A DNA stretch of 64,000 nucleotides from Erysipelothrix tonsillarum DSM 14972 (GCF_000373785.1 NZ_KB892380.1:114860-178859); one strand, 5' to 3'. Shown: positions 15,546 to 24,252, counted from the stretch's first letter. The notes: generated by a model not told the origin, from the sequence alone. Numbers and translations: made by a program.

Positions 15546-17402
15546 TTATTTAGCAGAAGCTACCATCAGATCAGCAACTCGTTTCGAGAATGTTACTGGA
15601 TCTTTAATTGGAAGTCCCTCAATCAAACAAGCTTGATCATAAAGAATTGTTGCGAAACTTGCAAGTTCTTCTGGTTTGTTTTGATACACTGTCCCCAATG
15701 CTTCTAACAATGCATGATCCGGATTGATTTCAAGGATACGTTTTGCCTTAACCGACTCCCCTTGATCAGGGATTGCATTCAAGACTTTCTCCATTTCAAA
15801 TGAAACGCCATCTTCGCTGACAAGACATACGGGATGGTTTACCAAACGTGTTGATAATGTAACGTCATCGACTTCATCTTTGAGCGCTTCTTTAATTGCT
15901 TCAATTAAATCCTTATTGGCTTCTTTTTTTGCTTCAATGGCTTGTTTTGTTTCATCATCAACCAAATCTAAATCACCTTGGTTAATTGACTTAAAGGCTT
16001 TGCCATCATATTCACGAAGCATTTGAATTGCGAACTCATCAATCTCATCCGTAAAGTAGAGCACTTCAAAACCTTTTGAAACGACAAATTCCGTTTGTGG
16101 AAGATGTGCACATTTTGTTTCATTTTCTCCAGAAACATAGTAGATTTCTTCTTGATCTTCTTTCATACGCTCACAATATTCTTTGAATGAAACAAGGTCA
16201 TCCCCATGAGAACTTCTAAAAAGAATAAGATCTTTTAATGTATCACTCTTAGCGCCGTAGGAAGTGTAAATACCATACTTAAGCGACAGACCAAAATTCG
16301 ACCAGAATGTTTCATAGTTCTCACGCTCATTACGCATCATAAGTTCCAATTCACTCTTTATTTTACGTTCGATACGTTTTGATATTGCAGCAAGTTGACG
16401 ATCATGTTGCAAGATTTCACGCGAGATATTCAAACTTAAATCTGGTGAGTCTACAAGTCCACGAACAAAGCGGAATTCCTCAGGAATAAGCGCTTTATTA
16501 TGGTCCATAATAAATACCCCACGACTGTAAAGTTGTAATCCCGGTTCAAAGGATTGAGAATAGAAATCCATTGGAACATGTTTTGGAATGAAAAGTAATG
16601 CATCAAACGAAGGATTTCCTTCAACTTTCATTTGGATTGTTTTAAATGGATCATCGTAATCATGGAATTTATCTTTATAGAACTGATTGAGTTCTTCTTC
16701 CGTTACATCATTCTTTGATCGTTTCCAAAGTGGAATCATTGAGTTCAAGACTTCAACATTGTCTTCAACTTTCATTTCTATTGGATAACGAATATAATCG
16801 GAATAAGTTTTTATGAGATTCTTAATTGTGTACTCATCAATAAAACGTTCATAAAATTCATCATCTGTATTTTCTTTGATTTTACAAATAATTGTGGAAC
16901 CATGTTTCTCGCGTTCTGCTTCCTCAATTTTAAATCCGTCTAAACCATCCGAACTAAATTTGTAAGCTTGGTCTGATCCGTATGCCTTTGAAATCACATC
17001 TACGTGATCACTTACCATAAATGCGGAATAGAAACCAACACCAAATTGTCCAATAACATCAACCGCTTCATTACCTTCTTCTAAAGCTTGCTTAAAGGCA
17101 TGTGAATCACTTTTTGCGATAGTTCCCAAATAAGTCTCTAACTCTTTTTCTGTCATACCGATTCCATAGTCATGAATCGTCAGTGTACGGTTTTCTTCGT
17201 CCAATTCAATCTCAATTTTTAAATCATCTTTATTGATTTCGATTGAAGTATCTTGTAGTGATTTGTAATATAGTTTATCTTCCGCATCACTCGCATTCGA
17301 AATCAATTCCCGTAAGAATATTTCTTTATTTGTATAAATCGAATTAATCATTAAATCCAAAAGCCTTTTTGATTCAGCTTTAAATTGTTTTGTTCGAGCC
17401 AT
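15546..17402 (-). CDS. htpG: Molecular chaperone HtpG (Hsp90)
   Basis: ATP-dependent Hsp90-type chaperone, 618 residues. The N-terminal GHKL ATPase domain shows ELISNASDAEDKLYYK (with the catalytic Glu and the ATP-binding Asn), DYGIGMT, and GQFGVGFYSAFMV; middle and C-terminal domains follow to the end. The start is ATG 17402 seven bases after AAGGAGG, giving MARTKQF; an upstream ATG at 17420 would fall within the CIRCE operator. A near-perfect CIRCE element covers 17414-17440, so HrcA is the likely repressor and heat the likely signal. The gene is monocistronic, with a terminator directly behind it. Confidence 0.96.
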   Translation of the reverse strand: MARTKQFKAESKRLLDLMINSIYTNKEIFLRELISNASDAEDKLYYKSLQDTSIEINKDDLKIEIELDEENRTLTIHDYGIGMTEKELETYLGTIAKSDSHAFKQALEEGNEAVDVIGQFGVGFYSAFMVSDHVDVISKAYGSDQAYKFSSDGLDGFKIEEAEREKHGSTIICKIKENTDDEFYERFIDEYTIKNLIKTYSDYIRYPIEMKVEDNVEVLNSMIPLWKRSKNDVTEEELNQFYKDKFHDYDDPFKTIQMKVEGNPSFDALLFIPKHVPMDFYSQSFEPGLQLYSRGVFIMDHNKALIPEEFRFVRGLVDSPDLSLNISREILQHDRQLAAISKRIERKIKSELELMMRNERENYETFWSNFGLSLKYGIYTSYGAKSDTLKDLILFRSSHGDDLVSFKEYCERMKEDQEEIYYVSGENETKCAHLPQTEFVVSKGFEVLYFTDEIDEFAIQMLREYDGKAFKSINQGDLDLVDDETKQAIEAKKEANKDLIEAIKEALKDEVDDVTLSTRLVNHPVCLVSEDGVSFEMEKVLNAIPDQGESVKAKRILEINPDHALLEALGTVYQNKPEELASFATILYDQACLIEGLPIKDPVTFSKRVADLMVASAK

Positions 17403-17413
17403 TATATTCCTCC

Positions 17414-17440
17414 TTAGCACTCTAAATCTTCAAGTGCTAA
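17414..17440 (-). promoter_or_regulatory. CIRCE operator (HrcA site) upstream of htpG
   Basis: TTAGCACTC, nine spacer bases, AAGTGCTAA. This matches the CIRCE consensus (TTAGCACTC-N9-GAGTGCTAA) at 17 of 18 positions. Its gene-proximal arm overlaps the end of the htpG ribosome binding site, so bound HrcA would cover the start of the transcript. Confidence 0.93.
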
Positions 17441-17517
17441 TATCATATCGCATTCTTGTTTTTTGTCAACGGGTTTTCTATAAATTTATATTTAAAAATT
17501 CCATAATTAATCAACAT

Positions 17518-17552
17518 AAAAAGAAGTCAGACCCGAAAGCTGACTTCTTTTT
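17518..17552 (-). terminator. Rho-independent terminator of ClC channel gene
   Basis: A 13-bp stem (AAAAAGAAGTCAG with CTGACTTCTTTTT) around ACCCGAAAG, ending in T residues on the minus strand and touching the stop of the ClC gene. Confidence 0.85.
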
Positions 17553-19098
17553 ATAAAACATGTTTTATCAAATCTTCTCGAACTGCTGCACTTGACTGCA
17601 TATCCGTTAAGATATTTAATGTATCCCCCGCAAGCATGACAGAATCACCATGCGGGATAAATTCATGATCTCCGCGACTAATACTTGTAAGTAAGCAGGA
17701 ATGCGGCCATCGTACATCACGTACCATACAACCATCAAGATGACTCTCTACATGAACACATATTTCAATAACTTCTTTTTCTCCAGAGATATTAGGAGCC
17801 CGTTCCCCTACTAAACGTTCAAGCATTGCCTCATATACCGGCTCTCCGCCGCAAACATCCGCTACAACGTATGCAACCAACGACACGACTGCTATTGGCA
17901 TGAGATGATTGAAATTCCCAACCATTTCTGTAATCAGTACAATTGCCGTCAAGGGTGCCTTACCAATCGCTGTGAAATAGCCCGCCATAGCTATTACGAT
18001 GAATGATTTCATAAGAGCAGGATTTAAATCAAACAGTGAAATAACTACCCCTCCATAAATCGCTCCCAACAATGCACCTAATGAAAGAATCGGTAAAAAG
18101 ATTCCTCCAGGTAACCCTGATCCGTAAGATATCATTGAAAAAATAAATCGCAATATAAAAATAACAATCAAAACTGTCACTGGAAAAGGATTATCCACCA
18201 GGATATGTATGATATCACTTCCACCACCAATAAGATGGGGATAAAATATACCGATTGGAATCACCATTAAAAATGGAATGACACCGTAAAAATATGGTGG
18301 GATTTTAGTGATTTTCGCATAGATTGTTGGAATCCAAAGGACAACCTTTTGATATATAAAACCTGCAACGCCTAAAACAAGACCCAAACCAACAATCAGT
18401 CCATAGTGCTTTAACTCAAAATACTCAAGCAGTCCAAATGATAATATGGGCTGTTGACCAAAGAAAAATAGCGAAACAAAATTTGCTGTCGTCGTTGCAG
18501 CGAGCGTTGTAAGGAGCACAATTGGCGAAAAATTATGGTGAACCTCTTCCAGTACAAACAACAACCCCGCCACAGGCGCGTTAAACGCTGCTGCAAGACC
18601 CGCACCGGCTCCACTTGACACCAATACTTTCTCCGACATCTTATTACCCTTAAAACCTTGATTAACGCCTTGTCCGATTGCAGCCCCTAATTGGATTGAA
18701 GGTCCTTCTCGACCAAGAAAGAGTCCCGACCCAATCGCTAATACGCCCGCTATTCCTTTACGAATCAAAACCGAAAGCCAATTCATTTCCATCATGCCAA
18801 GTAATTGGCCTTCAATTTGCGGTATTCCACTCCCTTTTATCATTGGATCTTTTTTTATAATCAATCCAATAATTATTGCAATCACGATTGAACCAGCCAC
18901 CCATAAGCCCAACCACTCAGGATTTTGCCTTAGCGCAACATAACCTAATTTCACAAATCCTAAAAGTTCTTCGATAAGATATCGAAATAAACTAACAAGC
19001 AACCCTGCACCAATTCCAACTAAAATACCTTTCCCAATAAATACTAAACGTGTTTGATCAAAACAATTTATGGCACATTGTTTTTCCTTTGTCTTCAA
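17551..19098 (-). CDS. ClC-type chloride channel/transporter with RCK_C domain
   Basis: A 515-residue ClC family membrane protein. The anion-pathway motifs are all visible: GSGIPQ (near residue 91), GREGPSIQLG with the gating glutamate, and GSGLPGGIFLPIL. After about ten membrane helices there is a soluble C-terminal RCK_C (TrkA-C) domain of about 75 residues ending GDSVMLAGDTLNILTD, which in relatives binds a regulatory ligand. Presence of the gating glutamate suggests a Cl-/H+ exchanger rather than a plain channel. GREGP and the Ser of GSGIP argue for chloride; it lacks the features of fluoride-specific CLC-F proteins as far as I can judge. Start is TTG at 19098 after AAGGAGT. Confidence 0.93.
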   Translation of the reverse strand: MKTKEKQCAINCFDQTRLVFIGKGILVGIGAGLLVSLFRYLIEELLGFVKLGYVALRQNPEWLGLWVAGSIVIAIIIGLIIKKDPMIKGSGIPQIEGQLLGMMEMNWLSVLIRKGIAGVLAIGSGLFLGREGPSIQLGAAIGQGVNQGFKGNKMSEKVLVSSGAGAGLAAAFNAPVAGLLFVLEEVHHNFSPIVLLTTLAATTTANFVSLFFFGQQPILSFGLLEYFELKHYGLIVGLGLVLGVAGFIYQKVVLWIPTIYAKITKIPPYFYGVIPFLMVIPIGIFYPHLIGGGSDIIHILVDNPFPVTVLIVIFILRFIFSMISYGSGLPGGIFLPILSLGALLGAIYGGVVISLFDLNPALMKSFIVIAMAGYFTAIGKAPLTAIVLITEMVGNFNHLMPIAVVSLVAYVVADVCGGEPVYEAMLERLVGERAPNISGEKEVIEICVHVESHLDGCMVRDVRWPHSCLLTSISRGDHEFIPHGDSVMLAGDTLNILTDMQSSAAVREDLIKHVL

Positions 19099-19160
19099 TA
19101 TTACGTCAACTCCTTACTTTTTCCTTTATAATCATACGCTTATGTTGTTTTACAGACAAG

Positions 19161-19197
19161 AAAAAACAAAAAAAACAGACGCCCAAAGGCATCTATT
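19161..19197 (-). terminator. Rho-independent terminator of lipoprotein gene
   Basis: AGACGCC pairs with GGCATCT (one G-U) around CAAA, and on the minus strand it is followed by long T tracts. Confidence 0.75.
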
Positions 19198-19208
19198 TCT
19201 CAATCTAA

Positions 19209-19787
19209 CTATTGCGCTAATTTTCGGTAATTTGTAATTTCGATAAACTCCATGCGATCTGAATTAATATCGAATTTGAATACGCTTGTTGCTTTTTTAT
19301 TATGTTCAAACGTCAAATTCTTAAATCGTGCATTTTCTGCTTCCGTGTAAGATCCCAATTGCTCAATGATCTGAGCCTTTGGCGTATCAAACGAAATATC
19401 CCCATGTACTTTAATATCTACAGGATCATCGTAATACGATTCTCGATTTTCTGCGCTGATAGACGCAATGAGCGTATCTTCTAAATATTTCGCTTCGTCT
19501 GAATCATTGAAAAAAGAAATCCAGATAATGTTGCGGTCCTTACGCAATGCGTAGCCATCGGTATAACTATTCGCAGCAAGTTCCTCTTCAATATCCGTAG
19601 TCGGTTCCCAACCATCTGCTAACAACGTTTTATACGCTACCGGGAGGCTATAATCCTTCCCACCAAGGGTAAATGCAATCATCTCATAAGGATTTACAGG
19701 AGGTTGATTGACTTCCGGTTTATCTGGCGCTGTCGTACAGCCCGATAACATAAAACATAAAACTAATACAATACCAATACGTTTCAT
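19209..19787 (-). CDS. Small lipoprotein of unknown function
   Basis: A 192-residue secreted protein with a lipoprotein signal: positive KR, a hydrophobic stretch, and the lipobox LSGC (Cys at residue 17) followed by a Thr/Pro-rich linker. The mature part starts with a region (about 38-70) about adjusting a pre-set shape, LGGKDYSLPVAYKTLLADGW, that resembles N-terminal halves of other extracellular proteins of Firmicutes; I cannot name the family. It should be anchored to the outer face of the membrane by diacylglycerol. A terminator follows. Nothing in the neighbours reveals its task. Confidence 0.83.
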   Translation of the reverse strand: MKRIGIVLVLCFMLSGCTTAPDKPEVNQPPVNPYEMIAFTLGGKDYSLPVAYKTLLADGWEPTTDIEEELAANSYTDGYALRKDRNIIWISFFNDSDEAKYLEDTLIASISAENRESYYDDPVDIKVHGDISFDTPKAQIIEQLGSYTEAENARFKNLTFEHNKKATSVFKFDINSDRMEFIEITNYRKLAQ

Positions 19788-19831
19788 ATTCTCACCTCGT
19801 TAGAATTATCGTATCATAATCATAATTAAAC

Positions 19832-20854
19832 TTACATTACTTCTTTATCTTGATTTAAAACTTTTTGATAAATGGCTTTAAGTTTTTCACCAATCGCACC
19901 AATACTCCGTTTTTCAGCGACATGATACCCCGCATCCGTTGTGCTCGGAATTGTTTTATCTAAACATCCACGAATAATACGAATAAATGCTTGATTCGAA
20001 TCGCCTTTATAACAGTTTTCCCCATCAATAAGCCAAGGATCATAAACACCAATATCACGAACGAGCGTCTGACATCGTGCTGCAAGTGCTTCAAGGACAA
20101 CAATTCCCTCAGTTTCTTCATAAGATGGAAAGAAGAACATATCCGCACTCATATATGCCCCTTCAATAATATCACCAGCAATATAACCGGGTAATATTAC
20201 GTTGGATGGTTTATTTTTTATTGCATCTCTAACTTTAGCAGTAACACTTGCAAGTGGTGTGTGTCCAAACCAAATAAAGGTAACATCTGGCATGGCACGT
20301 GCTACTTCCATAAAATCCGGAAGTCCTTTACGTTCAAAATAAAGACCCACCGAAACAACAACACGTTGACCCTCTTGAATTTTAAAATAATCACGATAGG
20401 CTGCTACTTTTTTCTCGTCATAGTCAAAACGACTCAAATCAATACCGTTTGAAATATCTTCAATTGGAATCGTAATGCCGTAGTCTTCGAGAATCCGCTT
20501 TGAATACGGTGTTGGTGTTAGAATAAAGTCTCCAAGTTTATAACTTGATACAATATGCTTCTTAAATAGAGGGGCGATTTGATTCGAAAATACAAACGAA
20601 TTTCGAAAATCTTCTTCTGTAGAATGAGCATGGTAAACTACTTTTTTTCCATTACGACGTGCTTTTCGCGCAAATGCACGGGCAGCCAGGTCAACCGTAT
20701 TAATATGAACCAAGTCATACGGTTCGTGGATATCAGTCGTAAAGTCTACATTAGCTTCTGTTAAAGCCCGAATTTGATGCTTCATAGCGCGACCAATTCC
20801 CGATTTACTAAATGCCTTTTCGCCTTTTTGATATAGTAATATTTTCATGTTCAT
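19832..20854 (-). CDS. Glycosyltransferase family 4, glycolipid-type
   Basis: A 340-residue GT4 glycosyltransferase with two Rossmann domains and the GT-B pattern. N-terminal: SGIGRAMKHQIRALT; middle: HINTVDL, HAHSTEEDFRNSF; C-terminal donor site: FFFPSYEETEGIVVLEALAA containing the EETEGIVVLE pattern (E-x7-E) that binds the sugar nucleotide. The N-terminal SGIGRAMKHQ and HSTEEDFRNSF stretches resemble, from memory, the CpoA-like galactosyl-glucosyl-diacylglycerol synthases of streptococci, so it may build glycolipid anchors. That substrate is inference. It is divergent from niaR; the start at 20854 is MNMKILLY, with ATG 20848 (MKILLY) as an alternative. Confidence 0.85.
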   Translation of the reverse strand: MNMKILLYQKGEKAFSKSGIGRAMKHQIRALTEANVDFTTDIHEPYDLVHINTVDLAARAFARKARRNGKKVVYHAHSTEEDFRNSFVFSNQIAPLFKKHIVSSYKLGDFILTPTPYSKRILEDYGITIPIEDISNGIDLSRFDYDEKKVAAYRDYFKIQEGQRVVVSVGLYFERKGLPDFMEVARAMPDVTFIWFGHTPLASVTAKVRDAIKNKPSNVILPGYIAGDIIEGAYMSADMFFFPSYEETEGIVVLEALAARCQTLVRDIGVYDPWLIDGENCYKGDSNQAFIRIIRGCLDKTIPSTTDAGYHVAEKRSIGAIGEKLKAIYQKVLNQDKEVM

Positions 20855-20982
20855 CCGCCTTTATCATTAATACTATTAGACTATCATTGTGCTGAGAACC
20901 TGTCAATGAATCACGGGTCTAATACTTTCTCTTTCAATTTATAATATGTTTCGTTACAATAAGTTATAAGAGGTGATTACAT

Positions 20983-21489
20983 ATGCACGGAGATAAACGA
21001 CGTACATTAATTATTACGGAACTATGCAACTCTCATCAGGCGATCAGCGCTAACCAGTTTGCTCGGAAATTTGGTGTTTCCCGACAAATCATTGTAGGAG
21101 ATATCGCATTATGTAGAGCTCAAGGACACGATATCATCGCCACAGGCAAAGGTTATATTATCAACCAAGTGGACGAACATTCCAAAATTTATACCCTTGC
21201 TATGCAACACAAGCACCAAGACACACGAAAAGAATTAGAACTTTTTATTAAGCATCATGCGCAAGTCTTGGATGTGACCGTAGAACATCCTATTTATGGC
21301 CAGCTCACCGGGCAACTTAACATCCAATCGCACGAAGATATTGATCAATTCATGGATAAAAAACCCGAACTCCTTGCCTCCCTTACCAATGGCATTCATC
21401 TTCATCGCATTGCTGTCTCCGACGAAGATGACTACAACGCTCTTATCGAAGACTTAAAACAACATCATTTTCTCTATCAAAGTAACTAA
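20983..21489 (+). CDS. niaR: Niacin-responsive transcriptional repressor NiaR (YrxA)
   Basis: A 168-residue regulator of NAD precursor uptake. Residues about 5-57 form an HTH_11-type winged helix (FARKFGVSRQIIVGDIALCRAQGHDI). The rest is a 3H domain, named after three conserved histidines; candidates are H95 and the H150/H152 pair of GIHLHRI, which in relatives bind metal and nicotinic acid. NiaR represses niacin transport genes when nicotinic acid is plentiful. The next gene is the niacin transporter niaX, and the gap holds two copies of a palindrome that fits a NiaR operator. Start ATG follows AGAGGTGATT. Confidence 0.93.
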   Translation: MHGDKRRTLIITELCNSHQAISANQFARKFGVSRQIIVGDIALCRAQGHDIIATGKGYIINQVDEHSKIYTLAMQHKHQDTRKELELFIKHHAQVLDVTVEHPIYGQLTGQLNIQSHEDIDQFMDKKPELLASLTNGIHLHRIAVSDEDDYNALIEDLKQHHFLYQSN

Positions 21490-21505
21490 GGTGTCTTGAC
21501 ACCTT
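21488..21505 (+). promoter_or_regulatory. NiaR-type operator 1, overlapping a terminator-like hairpin
   Basis: AAGGTGTC TT GACACCTT, a perfect 8+2+8 palindrome starting inside the niaR stop codon. Read as RNA it folds into a 7-bp stem with a CUUG loop followed by a T-rich tract (TTTTTCTTTT), so it can also end the niaR transcript. The GTGTC-TT-GACAC core is duplicated 43 bases downstream. Confidence 0.75.
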
Positions 21506-21530
21506 TTTCTTTTACCTCTACAATGTCTCT

Positions 21531-21546
21531 AGGTGTCAAGACACCT
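21531..21546 (+). promoter_or_regulatory. NiaR-type operator 2 before niaX
   Basis: AGGTGTC AA GACACCT, a perfect 7+2+7 palindrome 13 bases before the niaX start, overlapping the region just upstream of its ribosome binding site. It repeats the core of operator 1. Confidence 0.78.
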
Positions 21547-21559
21547 TCGGAGGAGAAAT

Positions 21560-22072
21560 ATGAAATCTGTTCGTAATTTAAGTATCGCTGCATTACTCAT
21601 TGCCATGGGCATTACAATTCCCATGTTTATGCCTAAAATCATTATCCCACCCGCTTCCTATACATTAGCTAGCCATGTTCCCGTCTTTATTTCGATGTTT
21701 ATATCGCCACCCATTGCTCTAGCGGTTGCTCTAGGTACGGGTGTCGGTTTTTTATTATCAACACCTTTAATTGTTGCGGTTCGTGCTTTTTCCCACTGTA
21801 TTTTCGCATTGGTTGGTGCATTCTATATTCATAAACACCCCCAAATTATCGATAATACAAAATCGCTTGTCGCATTTAATCTTTTGATTGGGTTACTTCA
21901 CGCAAGTATTGAATGTCTTTCTGTGACACCTTTTTTTCTTACTAATGTCACGCATACTGGCACTTATTTTACCGTCGTATTCTTAGCTGTTGGCATAGGT
22001 GGTTTTTTTCATAGCCTTGTCGATTTCACGATTGCGACAACTATTTTAAAACGCGTTCCTTTAAAACGATAA
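21560..22072 (+). CDS. niaX: Niacin transporter NiaX (ECF S-component-like)
   Basis: A 170-residue membrane protein with about six hydrophobic segments, of the NiaX family that imports nicotinic acid as the substrate-binding part of an ECF-type transporter. Typical pieces are MKSVRNLSIAALLIAMGITIPMFMP at the N-terminus and the FKMP..IIIPPASYTLASHVPVFISMF stretch. Start is ATG 21560 six bases after GGAGGAG; an earlier in-frame ATG at 21533 lies in the operator. It follows niaR and is preceded by two operator palindromes, so it is the probable NiaR target. No energising ECF ATPase genes are in this window. Confidence 0.9.
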   Translation: MKSVRNLSIAALLIAMGITIPMFMPKIIIPPASYTLASHVPVFISMFISPPIALAVALGTGVGFLLSTPLIVAVRAFSHCIFALVGAFYIHKHPQIIDNTKSLVAFNLLIGLLHASIECLSVTPFFLTNVTHTGTYFTVVFLAVGIGGFFHSLVDFTIATTILKRVPLKR

Positions 22073-22091
22073 TATGTTATCATTAACATAT
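22072..22091 (+). promoter_or_regulatory. AT-rich palindrome upstream of ArsC/Spx-like gene
   Basis: ATATGTTA TCAT TAACATAT, a perfect 8+4+8 inverted repeat between the niaX stop and the ribosome binding site of the next gene. It lacks a T tract, so it could be an operator rather than a terminator; its regulator is unknown. Confidence 0.4.
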
Positions 22092-22109
22092 ATTTAAAGG
22101 GAGGTTCTT

Positions 22110-22463
22110 ATGAAACCATTATTTATCTATTATCCGAAATGCTCAACTTGTAAACGTGCACTCAAGTATCTCGAAGAGAACAACATTGACGTAGAATACC
22201 GAGACATGATGTTAGAAAATCCGACTAAAGAAGAATTGAAAACATGGCTTCAAGTCAGTGGATTACCCATTAAACGTTTTTTCAATACATCCGGTATTGT
22301 TTATCGCGAAATGAAATTAAAAGATAAACTTTCTGAAATGAGTGATGATGAAGCTCTTGAACTACTTTCCACAACCGGTCGCTTAGTCCGCAGACCTCTA
22401 TTGATTGGTGATCATGGGGTTTTTGTTGGCTTTCACGAAGAGATGTATGAGACTTTAAAATAA
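22110..22463 (+). CDS. ArsC/Spx-like thioredoxin-fold protein
   Basis: A 117-residue member of the ArsC/Spx/YffB thioredoxin-fold group. The active-site CSTC motif is at residues 11-14 (YYPKCSTCKRALKYLEE), and the C-terminal GRLVRRPLLIGDHGVFVGF carries the conserved Arg-Pro turn. It is closer to the plain ArsC-related reductase-like proteins than to true Spx because I do not see the Spx polymerase-binding features clearly. It probably acts in thiol or arsenate metabolism in the cytoplasm. The yaaA gene starts on its stop codon (TAATG), so they are one operon, both of redox type. Confidence 0.86.
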   Translation: MKPLFIYYPKCSTCKRALKYLEENNIDVEYRDMMLENPTKEELKTWLQVSGLPIKRFFNTSGIVYREMKLKDKLSEMSDDEALELLSTTGRLVRRPLLIGDHGVFVGFHEEMYETLK

Positions 22464-23185
22464 TGCTCATTCTTGTTTCACCCACAAAAACGCAAAAAGA
22501 GAATCCCAGTGGTCAATGCGCGGATTCTCTTTTTCCAACTATTAAAACATCAATCATTACCAAACTGCAGCAGTATAGCCAACAAGACATTAAAAATAAA
22601 ATGAAGGTATCTGATAAAATTGCGGAATATGTTTATAACAATTACCAAAATTTTAATGAGACAACACCCGCTCTTTTATCTTATCAAGGTTCTTCGTTTA
22701 AAAATATGAATATTGACCAGTGGTCGAAACGTGATTTTCAAGAAGCTAACGAACGTTTATACATCCTTTCCGCATTGTACGGTCTATCACGATGTCATTC
22801 AGCGGTAGGACAATATCGTTTGGATTTTCTGATGAAAGTAGATTTAGACTTATACCGTATATGGAAAGATCCCATTACCAATTATTTAAACGAATTAAAA
22901 CAGCCCATTCTAAATCTTGCTTCAAGTGAGTACAGTGCCATGATCGATATTAAAAAGCTTACTGTTCCTATGATTACAATCGATTTTAAAGAACAAATCG
23001 GTGATAACTACAAGACGAAATCTACCTATGCTAAGATTGCTCGGGGAAAAATGGTTTCTATTCTAATTCAAAAACAGATTCGATCTTTTGATGAAATCAA
23101 AAAGATTTGCTTTGATCAGTATGAATTTAATTCCGACTTGTCGGATGAAACAACATTCGTATTCTCACGTAAAGAAAGTCTATGA
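22463..23185 (+). CDS. yaaA: Peroxide stress protein YaaA (DUF328)
   Basis: A 240-residue YaaA protein, which in E. coli lowers free iron and protects against hydrogen peroxide. Typical stretches are ILVSPTKTQ at the N-terminus, KMKVSDKIAEYVYNNYQNF, LSALYGLSRCHSAVGQYRLDF in the middle, and NLASSEYSAMI. It overlaps the ArsC/Spx-like gene by one base. Its stop codon lies inside the loop and 3' arm of a terminator hairpin (23171-23193), so the last codons double as the terminator stem. Confidence 0.9.
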   Translation: MLILVSPTKTQKENPSGQCADSLFPTIKTSIITKLQQYSQQDIKNKMKVSDKIAEYVYNNYQNFNETTPALLSYQGSSFKNMNIDQWSKRDFQEANERLYILSALYGLSRCHSAVGQYRLDFLMKVDLDLYRIWKDPITNYLNELKQPILNLASSEYSAMIDIKKLTVPMITIDFKEQIGDNYKTKSTYAKIARGKMVSILIQKQIRSFDEIKKICFDQYEFNSDLSDETTFVFSRKESL

Positions 23186-23196
23186 CTTTCTTTTTT
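23171..23196 (+). terminator. Rho-independent terminator overlapping yaaA stop
   Basis: AAAGAAAGTC, a TAT loop, GACTTTCTTT, then T residues. The yaaA TGA stop is within the hairpin. Confidence 0.8.
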
Positions 23197-23281
23197 ATAA
23201 CCCAATATTCCACTTTCATACCAATTTTTCAAACAATTCACGTTGGGGTGATACACTGTAAGGGAAAGCGAGGTATCGTAA

Positions 23282-24247
23282 ATGAAAAAAATATTTGTAC
23301 TTGGTGGAACCGGATTTCTTGGTTTCCACACTGTCAATGAACTGCTAAAGCGAGATTATAAAGTTAAGACTTTATCTTTACCGCCTATGCCAGCTGATAA
23401 TATTTTCCCCGATGAAGTTGAGAATCAACTTGGTGATATTAATCAAATGAGCGATGCAGAAATTGTAGACATGCTTTTTGATGTAGATGGATTTATTTAT
23501 GCAATTGGGGCCGATGAACGTTGGTTACCGGATGCACCTGCCTATCGTTCATTCTATCAAGCAAACGTTCTTCCAACACAACGTATTGCACGACTTGCTG
23601 TACAAGCTGGCGTCAAAAGTTTTGTTGTATTTGGTTCATACTTTTCAGAATTTGCTGAACGACTTCCTCAATACAATTTAAAAAACCAAGGTTATCCTGG
23701 TACACGACTCCTTCAAGAACAAGTGGCATTTGCTGAAGGTGAAGGGGCTATGCGCGTTACAAGCTTGCGTCTCCCTTATATTTTCGGGAATATGCCAGGT
23801 CGTACACCCCTTTGGAAGATGTTTGTAGATATGGTACGTGATCAACCTGTTTACCCAGTTCTTAAAGGTGGTACGGCAATGGTCACAGCATCACAGGTAG
23901 CAGAAGCTGCTGTTGGCGCCCTAGAAAATGGAACCCATCGAACAACTTATGCTATTTGCGATACAAACATGAAATATAAAGAATTTTTTGAAATGATTGT
24001 TGAAGCATTAGGACAAGAAACCGAAATTCAAGTTGTACCTTACGAAGCAATGGCTGAAAATTTCATTGCCGCCGATAAACATGCGGCATCTGAAGGTAAA
24101 GAACACGGTATTCATATTGAAATATCTCAAAAAATGCAAGAAGAAGATCTTTATCTTGATCCAAAAGATACCATGGACGTTTTGGGTATTACACCTGAAA
24201 AAGATATGAAAGCAGTAATTCGTGAAACACTCAAACACTGCGTGTAA
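23282..24247 (+). CDS. NAD(P)-dependent extended SDR (epimerase-like) protein
   Basis: A 321-residue protein of the extended short-chain dehydrogenase/NAD-dependent epimerase group. The nucleotide motif GGTGFLGFHT (residues 8-17) is clear. The usual YxxxK is replaced by YPGTR (residues 139-143), so the typical catalytic lysine is missing and it may be an atypical SDR that binds a cofactor for another purpose. It ends just before the IS3 remnant, whose 3' edge lies about 6 bases after this stop. Expression should start after GCGAGGT. No clear substrate. Confidence 0.83.
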   Translation: MKKIFVLGGTGFLGFHTVNELLKRDYKVKTLSLPPMPADNIFPDEVENQLGDINQMSDAEIVDMLFDVDGFIYAIGADERWLPDAPAYRSFYQANVLPTQRIARLAVQAGVKSFVVFGSYFSEFAERLPQYNLKNQGYPGTRLLQEQVAFAEGEGAMRVTSLRLPYIFGNMPGRTPLWKMFVDMVRDQPVYPVLKGGTAMVTASQVAEAAVGALENGTHRTTYAICDTNMKYKEFFEMIVEALGQETEIQVVPYEAMAENFIAADKHAASEGKEHGIHIEISQKMQEEDLYLDPKDTMDVLGITPEKDMKAVIRETLKHCV

Positions 24248-24252
24248 AAAAT

